A DNA stretch of 64,000 nt from Bacillus sp. FJAT-45350 (GCF_002335805.1 NZ_NISU01000002.1:262838-326837), one strand, 5' to 3'; positions 44,223 to 53,910 are shown, counted from the first letter of the stretch. Notes: a model not told the origin generated them from the sequence alone. A program made the numbers and translations.

Positions 44223-44254
44223 AAAAAAGGAGTTGCGTTGGCAACTCCTTTTTG
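44223..44254 (+). terminator. murC terminator
   Basis: Stem AAAAGGAGTTGC/GCAACTCCTTTT, four-base loop, T-run. Confidence 0.93.
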
Positions 44255-44270
44255 ATTACTTTGTGTACTA

Positions 44271-44432
44271 TAAAGTACTTCAATGTGTAAAAGTGAAAGA
44301 ATATTCAAAGAAGAACAATGGATTCGTACACTACTCGTACAGAGACAAGAAAACCATCTGGTGCTGAACTTTAAAAACATGTAGCGACTGCGCGCATTGC
44401 TTTCAACAAAATGCGCTTTGCGGTTTTGTTAT
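44271..44432 (+). repeat. Dispersed repeat family B, copy B3
   Basis: Begins TAAAGTACTTCAATGTGTAA, continues AAGTGAAAG and TTCAAAGAAGAACAATGG, and ends in GCGCATTGCTTTCAACAAAA and the hairpin GCGCTTTGCGGTTTTGTT. The DnaA-box position seen in B1 and B2 is degenerate here (TGTGTAAAA). It lies between the convergent murC and M29 peptidase genes and overlaps the stop codon of the latter. Confidence 0.75.
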
Positions 44433-45544
44433 TTAAGGTTTTCTGGATTTAAGCATTCTAGCTCTGGAATCACAAATCTTCCGTCTTTACGGATAAGGAC
44501 ATCATCAAAGTAAATTTCCCCACCACCGTATTCAGGACGTTGGATCATCACGATGTCCCAATGGATTGAAGACTTGTTTCCGTTTGATGCTTCGTCATAA
44601 CATTGACCCGGAGTAAAGTGGAAGCTCCCATCAATTTTCTCATCAAATAAAATGTCTTGCATTGGGTTTTGAATATATGGGTTAACCCCGATAGCAAACT
44701 CACCAATGAATCTTGCTCCTTCATCAGTATCAAGAATTTTATTAATTCGTTCTGTATCATTTGCTGTGGCTTCTACAATTTTTCCATCCTTAAATGTGAA
44801 TGAAATCTTTTCAAACGTAAAGCTTTGATAAGGGGATGGAGTGTTGTATGTAATTGTCCCGTTTACAGAATTTTTAACTGGCGCAGTAAATACTTCTCCA
44901 TCAGGTATATTAAATTGCCCTGCACATTTAATAGCTGGAATATCCTTAATTGAGAAAGTTAAGTCAGTATCTACACCTTTAATTTGAACTTTATCTGTTT
45001 TGTTCATAAGGTTCATTAGGGAATTCATTGCTTTGTCCATTTTCCCGTAATCAAGGTTACATACATCAAAATAGAAATCTTCAAATGCTTCTGTGCTCAT
45101 GCTAGCTAATTGAGCCATAGATGATGATGGATATCTTAGAACACACCATTTTGTATGAGGTACTCTTATTTCACGGTGGACTTTCGTACCTACTGTTTTA
45201 CCATGTAAAGCCATCTTATCACTTGGTACATCAGATAATTCAGCAATATTATCCCCTGCACGTAGACCGATATAGGCATCCATCTCTTTCATGACATTGG
45301 CTTCAAAGGTAGCTGTCATAGTTAGCTGTTCCTCTGATGCCCCCATTAATAATTCACGGTCAATCTGGTGTTCTTTTAAAGATACGAAAGGATAGCCACC
45401 TGCTTCGTATGCTTCTTTAACAAGTGCTTTTACAAGTTCCTTTTGTAAGCCAAAGTTCTCAATAAGGACCTTTTCTCCTTTTTGAAGCTTGACTGAGTAG
45501 TTTATTAAGTTTTTCGCCAATGTTGAAATACGTGGATCTCTCAT
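44429..45544 (-). CDS. M29-family aminopeptidase (AmpS/AmpT type)
   Basis: A 371-residue M29 metallo-aminopeptidase. Family marks are the N-terminal GEKVLIENFGLQKELVKALV, then AYIGLRAGDNIAELSDVPSD, and the metal site parts DGEVFTAPVKNSVNGTI (Glu) and ATANDTERINKILDTDEGAR. The C-terminal part has HFTPGQCYDEASNGNKSSIHW with His and Asp ligands. Slightly shorter than the 410 residues of classical AmpS, matching the second Bacillus subgroup. AGGAGGTTTC precedes the ATG. Cytosolic. Confidence 0.93.
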   Translation of the reverse strand: MRDPRISTLAKNLINYSVKLQKGEKVLIENFGLQKELVKALVKEAYEAGGYPFVSLKEHQIDRELLMGASEEQLTMTATFEANVMKEMDAYIGLRAGDNIAELSDVPSDKMALHGKTVGTKVHREIRVPHTKWCVLRYPSSSMAQLASMSTEAFEDFYFDVCNLDYGKMDKAMNSLMNLMNKTDKVQIKGVDTDLTFSIKDIPAIKCAGQFNIPDGEVFTAPVKNSVNGTITYNTPSPYQSFTFEKISFTFKDGKIVEATANDTERINKILDTDEGARFIGEFAIGVNPYIQNPMQDILFDEKIDGSFHFTPGQCYDEASNGNKSSIHWDIVMIQRPEYGGGEIYFDDVLIRKDGRFVIPELECLNPENLK

Positions 45545-45667
45545 AGATGAAACCTCCTAGCATAGATTCACCATTATTCTATACGAAAACAAGAAAATAT
45601 AACAGTAAAGCGTAATTTTTGGAAGGATTTAGACTTTCCGTGTAGAATTAGTAATTAACAATCTCCT

Positions 45668-45693
45668 GTTTAAAAGCACATGAAGAAGGGAAA
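45668..45693 (+). promoter_or_regulatory. Candidate sigma-B promoter of ytxGHJ
   Basis: GTTTAA (45668-45673) and GGGAAA (45688-45693) with 14-bp spacing, close to the sigma-B pattern GTTTAA-N12-14-GGGTAT. ytxGHJ belongs to the general stress regulon in B. subtilis. Confidence 0.6.
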
Positions 45694-45724
45694 CAAGACA
45701 AATATAAGGGAGGTGTGTTTTAAT

Positions 45725-46183
45725 ATGGAAATTATATACATAAGTGTCGCTGTAATTGCTATTGCATTCGCTGTACTTGTTGGCTATTTAATTAAAACAT
45801 TGAAAGCGGCAACTCGTACTCTAGATAATGTTGCGAATACAATGAATGGTATAGAGAAACAATTACAGGGTGTAACAAGTGAAACAGAACAACTTCTACA
45901 TAAATCTAATCTCCTAGCAGAAGATATCCAAGCTAAATCGGAATCATTGAATACTATATTTTCTTCTGTCAAGGAATTAGGGGACTCTGTTCAAACAGTG
46001 AATAAGTCTTTACGTAATGTATCTGAATCTGTTTCTCAGCAAACTGAAAAAAATTCTGATAACATCGCTCAAGCAGTTCAATGGGGAAATGTTGCCATTG
46101 ATTTGTATAGTAAATGGAAACACAAGAAAAACAAACATAAAGAAGTAGAGGTAGTAGTTAATCAAACTAAGGAGGAGATTTAA
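45725..46183 (+). CDS. ytxG: General stress protein YtxG (DUF948)
   Basis: A 152-residue protein with one N-terminal membrane helix (YISVAVIAIAFAVLVGYLI) and a long coiled-coil-like helical part (LDNVANTMNGIEKQLQGVTS and on) ending in a Lys-rich tail (WKHKKNKHKEVE). This is the DUF948 layout. GGGAGGTG precedes the ATG at 45725. Its TAA is immediately followed by the ATG of ytxH. A role in stress response is known from B. subtilis regulation only. Confidence 0.88.
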   Translation: MEIIYISVAVIAIAFAVLVGYLIKTLKAATRTLDNVANTMNGIEKQLQGVTSETEQLLHKSNLLAEDIQAKSESLNTIFSSVKELGDSVQTVNKSLRNVSESVSQQTEKNSDNIAQAVQWGNVAIDLYSKWKHKKNKHKEVEVVVNQTKEEI

Positions 46184-46627
46184 ATGAGTGATATGAACAC
46201 GAAAGACTTTTTAATCGGATCTTTAATTGGGGGAATTGTAGGGGCATCTGCAGCATTACTAATGGCTCCTAAGTCTGGAAAAGAACTACGTCACGACTTA
46301 AATGAACAAGCACAAATGGCAAAAGATAAAACATCTGAATTTACAAACAATGCGTATAATAAAGGGAATGAATTAGCAACTGTTGCTAAAGATAAATCCT
46401 CACATTGGGTAAAGATTGTGTCTGATCAGTCTTCTCAAGTTGTTGATAAGGTAAAATCAGTGAGAAGTGGGGATAATGGTGAAGAAACTGAGAGTGTAGA
46501 AGAAGGATTAACACCTGAAGTTTCTGCAAATAGTGAAGATCCAATAGATAGTGCAGAAAATGCTAGAGAAGAAATTCAAAAACTAAATGATTCAATTTCT
46601 GAACAGGAAGAAATTCGTAATACGTAA
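46184..46627 (+). CDS. ytxH: YtxH-family general stress protein
   Basis: A 147-residue protein with the YtxH start DFLIGSLIGGIVGASAALLM followed by APKSGKELRHDL, i.e. a Gly-rich membrane-associated helix and a positively charged edge. The remainder is helical, Lys/Asp-rich, resembling LEA-type or apolipophorin-like sequences, with an acidic end. Starts directly after ytxG with GGAGGAG in the end of that gene. Its final A overlaps the upstream leader of ytxJ. Confidence 0.9.
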   Translation: MSDMNTKDFLIGSLIGGIVGASAALLMAPKSGKELRHDLNEQAQMAKDKTSEFTNNAYNKGNELATVAKDKSSHWVKIVSDQSSQVVDKVKSVRSGDNGEETESVEEGLTPEVSANSEDPIDSAENAREEIQKLNDSISEQEEIRNT

Positions 46628-46644
46628 TGAAGGAGATAGACACA

Positions 46645-46974
46645 ATGTCACTTGTAAAGTTAGATGACTATACACAATTTAAGGAATTAGTAGAAAGTAC
46701 TAATAAATTATTTTTATTGAAAAATAGTACAACATGTCCAGTTAGTACAGAAGCATTTAATGAGTTCAAGAAATTCTCAGATGAGAATGAAGGGGAAACC
46801 TTTTATTACTTAAATGTTCAAGACGCTAGGCCGCTTTCAAATCAGATAGCAGAAGACTATCAAGTGAAACATGAATCACCACAAGTACTATTATTTAGTA
46901 ATGGGGCTGTATCATGGCATGATTCACATTGGAAAGTAACAAGCAAATTATTAACTGAAGTCTGGTCTAAGTAA
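46645..46974 (+). CDS. ytxJ: Bacilliredoxin-type protein YtxJ (BrxC)
   Basis: A 109-residue thioredoxin-fold protein with a single active-site cysteine in NSTTCPVSTEAF (about residue 31), as in monothiol bacilliredoxins, which remove bacillithiol from proteins. The cis-Pro loop is ESPQVLLFSNG. AAGGAGATAG precedes the ATG at 46645. Last gene of the ytxGHJ operon, followed by a terminator. Its presence implies that the organism makes bacillithiol. Confidence 0.9.
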   Translation: MSLVKLDDYTQFKELVESTNKLFLLKNSTTCPVSTEAFNEFKKFSDENEGETFYYLNVQDARPLSNQIAEDYQVKHESPQVLLFSNGAVSWHDSHWKVTSKLLTEVWSK

Positions 46975-46981
46975 GTGAAAG

Positions 46982-47019
46982 GCGACGTATTCAATAAAAC
47001 GAATATGTCGCTTTTTTTT
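46982..47019 (+). terminator. ytxGHJ terminator
   Basis: Stem GCGACGTATTC/GAATATGTCGC with eight T. Confidence 0.92.
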
Positions 47020-47172
47020 GTCGGGTAAAAATATATTAATATAATTTAAAGAGCGAAATATATGATGACATTATTACCTAGGCGAAAGATTCACAGAATA
47101 TACTAATCTGAATATTCATACATTCTAAATTTTACAACATTAACGCAAAAATAGTGAAAATACGACAAATAA

Positions 47173-47212
47173 TTGACACTAATATAGCTGAGTGTTAATA
47201 TACCGGTATAAT
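47173..47212 (+). promoter_or_regulatory. Candidate promoter and palindrome upstream of the NSS symporter
   Basis: TTGACA at 47173-47178 with TAATAT 17 bp on (47196-47201). A perfect 12-bp palindrome, TATACCGGTATA, covers 47199-47210 and overlaps a TATAAT at 47207-47212, so it could be an operator. Confidence 0.5.
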
Positions 47213-47271
47213 GACGTTTGAACAAATACTCGTCACATAATTGCTAGTTTAATAGGTTCTTACTTTTTTAA

Positions 47272-47285
47272 TGTAAGCGCTAACT
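47272..47285 (+). promoter_or_regulatory. cre-like CcpA site upstream of the symporter
   Basis: TGTAAGCGCTAACT matches the cre pattern TGWNANCGNTNWCA at all but the last base. It lies in the leader, about 70-110 bp downstream of the candidate promoters and 110 bp before the ATG, a position expected to block transcription. Confidence 0.75.
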
Positions 47286-47395
47286 TTGTTAAAAACATCA
47301 AAAGAACAACAAGGGTGTTAATAGAAACAAAGGGGGAAGAAAGTAGGAGATTGAGAGTGTTGGTTTAGAAAATATTGTTGCAATAGGAGGTCGTC

Positions 47396-48739
47396 ATGGA
47401 AAATAAGGAACAATGGGTGTCTAAGTTTGGCTTCATACTAGCCGCTGCAGGTTCGGCAATAGGTTTAGGAGCTATTTGGAAGTTTCCGTATATTGCTGGA
47501 ACAAGTGGTGGAGGAGCCTTCTTTTTAATTTTTATTTTATTTACGGTACTAGTAGGTTTACCATTACTTTTAGCTGAGTTTATTATTGGTCGTAGTACAC
47601 AAAAGGAAGCGGTTTCAGCCTATAAAACGATTGCACCAGGTTCAATGTGGCATTTAGTCGGTCGATTAGGTGTTGTTACATGTTTTATTTTACTTTCGTT
47701 TTACAGTGTAGTAGGTGGTTGGGTTCTCTCCTACTTATTCCGAAGTGCCACTGGTCAATTGACTGGTCTTGGGGATGAAGCATATGGTGGTATATTTGGA
47801 GGAGTAATTTCTAGCCCAATTGAATCAGTATTAGCACAATTAGCCTTTATGCTTTTAGTTATTTTCGTTGTAGCTAAAGGAGTTTCATCAGGTATTGAAA
47901 AAGCTAGTAAATATATGATGCCAGCACTATTTGTCCTCTTCCTTATTCTTATCGTTCGTTCGTTAACGTTAGATGGGGCAGCTGAGGGGATTTCATTCTT
48001 ACTTATGCCTGACTTCTCTGCTGTTACAGCAGATACAATCCTATTTGCAATGGGACAATCTTTCTTTGCACTTAGTGTCGGTGTATCAGTAATGGTAACG
48101 TACAGTTCATATCTATCTAAGAAAGAAAGCTTGCCATTGTCGGCTACTTCTATTGTTGGAATGAACATCTTTATTTCACTTTTAGCTGGTTTAGCTATTT
48201 TCCCTGCAGTGTTCACGTTTGGTTTTGAGCCTGGTGAAGGACCTGCATTATTATTTATCGTTTTACCAGCAGTATTTGACCAAATGGCGTTTGGTGCATT
48301 CTTCTTAACGATGTTCTTAGTCTTATTCTTATTTGCAACATTAACTTCAGCGTTCTCAATGCTTGAAATTATCGTTGCTTCAATAACAAAAGGAGAAACT
48401 AGCAGACGTAAGAAAAATGCATGGATTGCAGGTATCTTAGTATTCGTAGTGGGTATTCCGTCAGCATTATCTTTCGGTATCTGGTCAGAGGTATTAATAT
48501 TTAATCTTTCAATCTTTGATGCTGCTGACTACTTAGTTAGTAACATACTAATGCCATTAGGAGCTTTATTGATTGCTATCTTTGCTCCATTAAAAATTAA
48601 AAAAGATGTGTTGATTAATGAGATTAGTAGCGGTACAAGTAATGGTAAGAAGTGGTTTGCAGTATGGCTGCTATTAATTCGTTATGTTGCGCCAATAGCG
48701 ATTATTATCGTATTCTTAAATGTATTAGGTGTATTTTAA
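47396..48739 (+). CDS. Sodium-dependent amino acid symporter (NSS/SNF family)
   Basis: A 447-residue LeuT-fold transporter with eleven to twelve membrane helices. The TM1 signature [20 protein letters not shown] holds the Na+/substrate unwound region; TM2-3 has [15 protein letters not shown]6 has [20 protein letters not shown]. Bacterial members such as MhsT and TnaT carry hydrophobic and aromatic amino acids with Na+. GGAGGTCGTC precedes the ATG. The dehydrogenase 105 bp downstream probably shares the transcript, suggesting the substrate is the same amino acid. Confidence 0.93.
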   Translation: MENKEQWVSKFGFILAAAGSAIGLGAIWKFPYIAGTSGGGAFFLIFILFTVLVGLPLLLAEFIIGRSTQKEAVSAYKTIAPGSMWHLVGRLGVVTCFILLSFYSVVGGWVLSYLFRSATGQLTGLGDEAYGGIFGGVISSPIESVLAQLAFMLLVIFVVAKGVSSGIEKASKYMMPALFVLFLILIVRSLTLDGAAEGISFLLMPDFSAVTADTILFAMGQSFFALSVGVSVMVTYSSYLSKKESLPLSATSIVGMNIFISLLAGLAIFPAVFTFGFEPGEGPALLFIVLPAVFDQMAFGAFFLTMFLVLFLFATLTSAFSMLEIIVASITKGETSRRKKNAWIAGILVFVVGIPSALSFGIWSEVLIFNLSIFDAADYLVSNILMPLGALLIAIFAPLKIKKDVLINEISSGTSNGKKWFAVWLLLIRYVAPIAIIIVFLNVLGVF

Positions 48740-48844
48740 TAGTAGAATAAGAGATAGATATATAAATGCACTAATTTAGAAAGCTTTTGAGCATTATAGA
48801 GGTTTTATCACAGAGAGAAAAATAAAATTAGAGGTGACAGAAAA

Positions 48845-49951
48845 ATGATGACATTTGAACGTATTAGCGAGCATGAACAAGTAGTATTTTGTAATGATGA
48901 AGCAACAGGATTAAAAGCAATTATTGCTATTCATGATACAACGTTAGGCCCCGCTCTTGGCGGTTGCCGTATGCGTCCGTATGCTACTGTTGATGAAGCG
49001 TTAGAGGACGTACTTCGTTTATCAAAAGGTATGACTTATAAATGTGCAGCTGCTGATGTAGATTTCGGTGGAGGTAAATCTGTAATTATTGGTGACCCAC
49101 TGAAGGACCGTACACCAGAAATGTTCCGTGCGTTTGGACAGTTTGTTGGTTCTTTAGGAGGACGCTTCTATACAGGTACTGACATGGGAACAACACCTGA
49201 GGATTTCGTTCATGCAAAAATGGAAACTGATTGTATTGTTGGTATTCCTGAATCTTACGGAGGTAGTGGAGACTCTTCAGTTCCAACTGCAGCAGGTGTT
49301 ATTTACGGATTAAGAGCGACAAATCAAGTATTAAATGGAACAGATTCATTAGAAGGTTTAACATTCACAATCCAAGGATTAGGTAAAGTTGGTTATAAAG
49401 TAGCTGAAACATTATTAGATGAGGGTGCTCACCTAATTGTTACTGATATTAACGATAAAGCGCTAACTGATATTGCAGCTCGTGGAGCTCAATCAGATGG
49501 TTCAGTGAAAATTGTTAAAGGTGATGAAATCTACAGTGCGGAAGCTGATATGTTTGTTCCTTGTGCCCTTGGAGCTATTATCAATGACCAAACTATGGAT
49601 TCATTAAAAGTAAAAGCGGTTGTAGGTTCTGCAAACAACCAATTACTTGAAATGCGTCACGGAGAAATGTTAAAAGAGAAAGGCATTCTTTACGGACCAG
49701 ACTACATCGTTAACGGTGGAGGATTAATCCAAGTAGCTGATGAGTTATATGAGCCAAACAAAGAAAGAGTGTTAACAAAAACAAAAGCAATCTACAATAC
49801 TATGCTGGAAATTTACCGTCAATCTGAAAATAAATCAATTTCTACAAGTGTAGCTGCGAATCTTTTCTGTGAAGAGCGCATTGAAAATCGTAAAAATCGT
49901 AATAGCTTCTTCTCACACAGAAAACCAGGAAAATGGCAAATCCGTAACTAA
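48845..49951 (+). CDS. Amino-acid dehydrogenase, phenylalanine-dehydrogenase type
   Basis: A 368-residue member of the Glu/Leu/Phe/Val dehydrogenase family, which oxidatively deaminates an L-amino acid with NAD+. K66 and K78 (in SKGMTYK and FGGGKSV) are the substrate-carboxylate and catalytic lysines; D113 lies in [18 protein letters not shown] and D201 bind NAD. At the two positions that separate PheDH from LeuDH it has Gly111 (LeuDH: Ala) and Leu294 in [11 protein letters not shown] (LeuDH: Val), plus PheDH-like ADVDFGGGK and RFYTGTDMG. Automatic annotation may call it leucine dehydrogenase. AGGTGACAG precedes the ATG pair at 48845/48848. Confidence 0.85.
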   Translation: MMTFERISEHEQVVFCNDEATGLKAIIAIHDTTLGPALGGCRMRPYATVDEALEDVLRLSKGMTYKCAAADVDFGGGKSVIIGDPLKDRTPEMFRAFGQFVGSLGGRFYTGTDMGTTPEDFVHAKMETDCIVGIPESYGGSGDSSVPTAAGVIYGLRATNQVLNGTDSLEGLTFTIQGLGKVGYKVAETLLDEGAHLIVTDINDKALTDIAARGAQSDGSVKIVKGDEIYSAEADMFVPCALGAIINDQTMDSLKVKAVVGSANNQLLEMRHGEMLKEKGILYGPDYIVNGGGLIQVADELYEPNKERVLTKTKAIYNTMLEIYRQSENKSISTSVAANLFCEERIENRKNRNSFFSHRKPGKWQIRN

Positions 49952-49952
49952 T

Positions 49953-49998
49953 AAAAAAAGTCGCTTCTTTCATTCATTTGAAAGAAGCGACTTTTTTC
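49953..49998. terminator. Bidirectional terminator
   Basis: Stem AAAAAAAGTCGCTTCTTTC/GAAAGAAGCGACTTTTTT, serving the dehydrogenase and the opposing FtsA-like gene. Confidence 0.94.
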
Positions 49999-50013
49999 TG
50001 TTATGAACTATAG

Positions 50014-52197
50014 CTAGAGTATTGATTGCTGAGTTGGTTCGATAGGAATCATTTTGACTTCTAGTTTATCTCCTGTTTGAATGTCATCACTAAAGGAGGC
50101 ATTAGCGCCATTCTTCATAATGACTAACTTCTTATTTGGCTGTGGTGTTAAATCTATATCCACTTCTCTAAAGAGATCTTGAAAGATAAAAGGACTCTTT
50201 TCGTAATAGGTTAATAAAAGCTTTTCCTCATTTACTAATAGCTCTTTTTCCAACAAAGGCACTTCATTTCGAGTAATTTGAATTAATGGTTTTACTAGGG
50301 TTAGAGGTTCATCATTATAGAATATTGAAATACTCATCGTTGCATGAAGTTTTTCTTTCTCGACTAAATCGTTTATGGTTGGTTTTACGATAATGTTAGA
50401 ATTAACCTTGATATTATCTCCTTCAATAATAGGGGTAGATAGAGTAGCATCTACATTATTTTTTGTTAACTGTATTGTTCCTTTTGAAAAGGTAACTTTT
50501 TTGTTATTTAAGTATACATAGAAAGGTTTTAACGCTTCAATATCATCAAAACGATGTAGGACTGCAAATACTTGATGAACCGTTTCGGGAACTTTTACAG
50601 TAATCTCGTCTCGTTCTTCTACAATATCTTGTACTCGGGTTTGTTTACCATTTTTATGAATGGCAGCTAGAACTCTTATAGAATCGCCATTAATAGTAAG
50701 ATTTATTTCTGGAACCTCTCCGATAATATCTCCAACTGTTGCTTTTGCTTGTCCACCATCGACACCCTTTTCAACTGTTATTTGATCATTAGATGAAATG
50801 GGAGTATCAAGGGATGCAACTTCACCATTCTTAAGTATTGTTGGAGGGAGGCCATGCATTCCAGGAATGGAGATAAGGCGACCATTTACTGTTACCATTT
50901 TGGCTAAACCAGGTTTACCATATAGCTTAGTTAGCTCTATGCCACTAGCTAATAAACTATCACCTATGGTTAATTTTTTAATATCAAAAAGTCGTAAAGG
51001 TTTATCATTTACAGTAATACTTATATACTCAATGGGACTTTCTTTTGCTGCAATTGCAATTCCAATAGGTGTAACAAGCTCTGGCCCTGCTTGAATTCTA
51101 TCTTGATGAACGAGAGATTTTATTGCATCAATGCCTCTAATAGCAACGCGATTTTCTGGAAGCTCTAAAAATCGAGCAACATGTTTTGCTAAATCCGGGG
51201 TCATACTTCCTCCACCGACTAGCATAACTGCTTTAGGAGATTGCTGATTTAATAGAAGGATTTCTTCAGTAATTCCAGCTGCTAATTGCTCAATTGTTAC
51301 ATTAATAGCATCTAACACTTCCTCGCGTTTATAAGTTGTCTCAAAGCCTAGTATATCAGTTAATACCACTTCATCCTTTGTTGAAAGCTGTCTTTTTACA
51401 TCTTCAGCATCTGGAAAATCGAGAAGGAAGTGATCGCTAATTGCCTCCGTTATTTCATCGCCTGCAATAGGCACCATTCCGTAAGCTTTAATTGTTCCTT
51501 CGTCAGTGATGGCAATATCAGATGTACCTGCTCCAATATCAACTAAGGCAACATTTAATCTGCGCATTGATGGTGGGATTAGTACATTAATTGCAGCAAT
51601 AGGCTCTAATGTCAGTGCTTCTAACTCGAGCTCAGAGCGTGATAAAGCCGCAATTAGAGACTCAACAACGACCTTTGGTAAAAAAGTTGCAATGACTTCA
51701 ACAGATGCTTTATTCCCTGTCTGATCTAGTAGACTTCCTATTTGCTCATCATCTAGTAGGTATTCGACAACGGAATAACCAACACAATAGTAATTGAAGC
51801 TTTTATCATCTTCATGTTCGAGTGCTAAATCATATTGAGCCTGTTGAACAGCACTTAATTCTAAATGAAGAATATCGTTAGGTTCAAAAATCGTTTTTAA
51901 TGAAATGTCTAAGTCGACTTTGGCTCTTTTCGTTTTTAGTGAACGACCGGCAGCTGCAACACATACTTTTTTGAGTGGTCCATTTCTTAGCTCAAGAATT
52001 TGCTTAATTTCGGTGATAACTTCTGAAACTGATAATACGTTATGAATTTGTCCATCTACCATCGAACGCTCATTATGTTCAATCACTTCCAGATCTACAA
52101 TTTCATAATTCGTTTTATTTTTTTGTAATAATAGACCTACAACCGATCTAGTACCAATATCTAATGCGAAAATCGGAGAAGAGTTTTCGAGTGACAT
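50014..52197 (-). CDS. Large FtsA/PilM-like ATPase with C-terminal extension
   Basis: A 727-residue actin-fold protein. Phosphate 1 is FALDIGTRSVVGLLL (residues about 10-24), phosphate 2 is VALVDIGAGTSDIAI (about 220) and the adenosine motif is VMLVGGGSM (about 320). An SHS2/1C-type insert lies between. This core ends near residue 395, where classical FtsA stops; the extra 330 residues contain repeated strand-rich units (VNDKPLRLFD, INGDSIRVLA, LNNKKVTFSK, YNDEPLTLVK, each preceding a threonine- or lysine-led strand). GAGGTG precedes the ATG at 52197. It is not the dcw-cluster FtsA and sits alone, divergent from aroA. Role unknown. Confidence 0.85.
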   Translation of the reverse strand: MSLENSSPIFALDIGTRSVVGLLLQKNKTNYEIVDLEVIEHNERSMVDGQIHNVLSVSEVITEIKQILELRNGPLKKVCVAAAGRSLKTKRAKVDLDISLKTIFEPNDILHLELSAVQQAQYDLALEHEDDKSFNYYCVGYSVVEYLLDDEQIGSLLDQTGNKASVEVIATFLPKVVVESLIAALSRSELELEALTLEPIAAINVLIPPSMRRLNVALVDIGAGTSDIAITDEGTIKAYGMVPIAGDEITEAISDHFLLDFPDAEDVKRQLSTKDEVVLTDILGFETTYKREEVLDAINVTIEQLAAGITEEILLLNQQSPKAVMLVGGGSMTPDLAKHVARFLELPENRVAIRGIDAIKSLVHQDRIQAGPELVTPIGIAIAAKESPIEYISITVNDKPLRLFDIKKLTIGDSLLASGIELTKLYGKPGLAKMVTVNGRLISIPGMHGLPPTILKNGEVASLDTPISSNDQITVEKGVDGGQAKATVGDIIGEVPEINLTINGDSIRVLAAIHKNGKQTRVQDIVEERDEITVKVPETVHQVFAVLHRFDDIEALKPFYVYLNNKKVTFSKGTIQLTKNNVDATLSTPIIEGDNIKVNSNIIVKPTINDLVEKEKLHATMSISIFYNDEPLTLVKPLIQITRNEVPLLEKELLVNEEKLLLTYYEKSPFIFQDLFREVDIDLTPQPNKKLVIMKNGANASFSDDIQTGDKLEVKMIPIEPTQQSIL

Positions 52198-52416
52198 ATA
52201 TAAACACCTCATTTATTATAGTTGAAAAAATGTTTAAGATCGTCTAAAGTGGTAGTTAAAATCCATTTTTGGAAGAATTCATAAATGGTTATATGACTGG
52301 CTACAGAATCAGAGAAATTCCACTCAATCATCAAAACCTATCTGTAATGCCGATTTATTTGTTAATACAAAAATACTTTAGTGCTTAAAAGCGTTTAATT
52401 AATAAAGAAATAATTC

Positions 52417-52445
52417 GTGACATTCAGAATATAATCGTTTATAAT
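52417..52445 (+). promoter_or_regulatory. Candidate promoter of aroA
   Basis: GTGACA (52417-52422), 17-bp spacer and TATAAT (52440-52445), about 70 bp before the ATG. This 315-bp divergent region shows no other clear feature. Confidence 0.55.
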
Positions 52446-52512
52446 AATTCCTAATCACTAGAAATGTACCATAATTTTAGAATCTTTTAAACAAGAATAG
52501 GAGTGGGGAGCT

Positions 52513-53589
52513 ATGAGTAACGAACAATTAGATACGTTAAGAGACCAATTGGATAATGTTAACTTACAAATTTTAGATTTAATTAATGAGAGAGCTAGTT
52601 TAGTACAGGAGATTGGTCAAGTAAAGACAAAGCAAGGAATTAATCGATTTGACCCGGTCAGAGAAAGAAAAATGCTAAATTTAATTGCTGAAAATAATAA
52701 AGGACCTTTCGAGACTTCAACACTTCAACATTTATTCAAGCAAATATTCAAAGCTAGCTTAGAGCTACAAGAAGATGACAATAGTAAAGCGTTACTTGTA
52801 TCTCGTAAGAAGCACCCTGAAAATACAATTGTTGATATTAAGGGAGTAAAAATTGGAGATGGCACACAACGTTTAATTGTTGGTCCATGTGCAGTTGAAA
52901 GCTATGAGCAAGTATCAGCAGTTGCTAAAGAAATGAAGCAAAAAGGCTTAAAGCTATTACGTGGTGGTGCTTATAAGCCAAGAACGTCTCCATACGACTT
53001 CCAAGGTTTAGGGCTAGAAGGATTACAAATCTTAAAGCGTGTCGCTGAAGAAGAGGACATGGCTGTTATTAGTGAGATTGTTCGTCCTGAGGATATTGAA
53101 GTTGCTGTAGACTACATTGATGTAATTCAAATTGGGGCGCGTAACATGCAAAACTTTGAATTATTAAAGGCAGCAGGTTCTGTAAATAAACCAGTTTTAT
53201 TAAAACGTGGCCTATCTGCAACGATACAAGAGTTCATCCATGCGGCAGAGTACATTATATCAAAAGGGAACAAGAACATTATTTTATGTGAGCGTGGTAT
53301 TCGTACGTATGAAACAGCAACTCGTAACACATTAGATATTTCAGCAGTTCCGATTTTAAAAATGGAAACTCATTTACCTGTTGTTGTTGATGTAACTCAC
53401 TCTACAGGTAGAAGAGACTTATTGTTACCAACTGCTAAAGCGGCATTAGCAATTGGAGCAGATGCTGTTATGACAGAGGTACATCCTGATCCTGCGGTAG
53501 CATTATCTGATTCAGCTCAACAAATGGACTTTGAGCAATTCGACAAATTTGTAAAAGATCTAAAAGAATCAGGCTTATACAAGGAGTAA
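52513..53589 (+). CDS. aroA: Bifunctional chorismate mutase / DAHP synthase
   Basis: A 358-residue fusion. Residues 1-90 are an AroQ-type chorismate mutase ([31 protein letters not shown]); residues 100-358 are a type I-beta DAHP synthase with [40 protein letters not shown] and the metal-binding [12 protein letters not shown]. In Bacillus the mutase domain gives feedback control by chorismate and prephenate. GGAGTGGGGAG precedes the ATG. It lies upstream of ccpA as in B. subtilis, and a strong terminator separates the two. Confidence 0.96.
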   Translation: MSNEQLDTLRDQLDNVNLQILDLINERASLVQEIGQVKTKQGINRFDPVRERKMLNLIAENNKGPFETSTLQHLFKQIFKASLELQEDDNSKALLVSRKKHPENTIVDIKGVKIGDGTQRLIVGPCAVESYEQVSAVAKEMKQKGLKLLRGGAYKPRTSPYDFQGLGLEGLQILKRVAEEEDMAVISEIVRPEDIEVAVDYIDVIQIGARNMQNFELLKAAGSVNKPVLLKRGLSATIQEFIHAAEYIISKGNKNIILCERGIRTYETATRNTLDISAVPILKMETHLPVVVDVTHSTGRRDLLLPTAKAALAIGADAVMTEVHPDPAVALSDSAQQMDFEQFDKFVKDLKESGLYKE

Positions 53590-53629
53590 ATATCAGTAAA
53601 CGTAGGCTAATAGAATCCCTAGTAATATA

Positions 53630-53681
53630 AGAGAGGGTGTGTCAAAGGGTAAGAAACTACCTTTTGACACACCCTTTTCTA
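53630..53681 (+). terminator. aroA terminator
   Basis: Stem AGGGTGTGTCAAAGGGTA/TACCTTTTGACACACCCT, then TTTT. Confidence 0.92.
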
Positions 53682-53820
53682 CGTAGAAGTTTAAATGAGT
53701 TTGCAAATCATTTGTTGAATTTTTTATTTAATGGGAGGAGTTAAATTTTTATTTCATATGTTAATTGAATTAGAAATTGGAAAGATTATTTAATGAATAT
53801 AACTGAAAAAAAATCTAATA

Positions 53821-53910
53821 GTTGTCGATATAAGGAATGTAAAGCAATTGCGGACCTTCCTAATGTATCGTATGATAACAATACAATTATATGAGACAAC
53901 TGTCGACAAC
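53821..53910 (+). promoter_or_regulatory. Candidate ccpA promoter flanked by inverted GTTGTCGA
   Basis: TTGCGG (53848-53853), 17-bp spacer, TATGAT (53871-53876). GTTGTCGA lies upstream (53821-53828) and its complement TCGACAAC downstream (53903-53910), 74 bp apart, making possible operator halves. The rest of the gap before ccpA is A/T-rich with no other signal. Confidence 0.45.
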
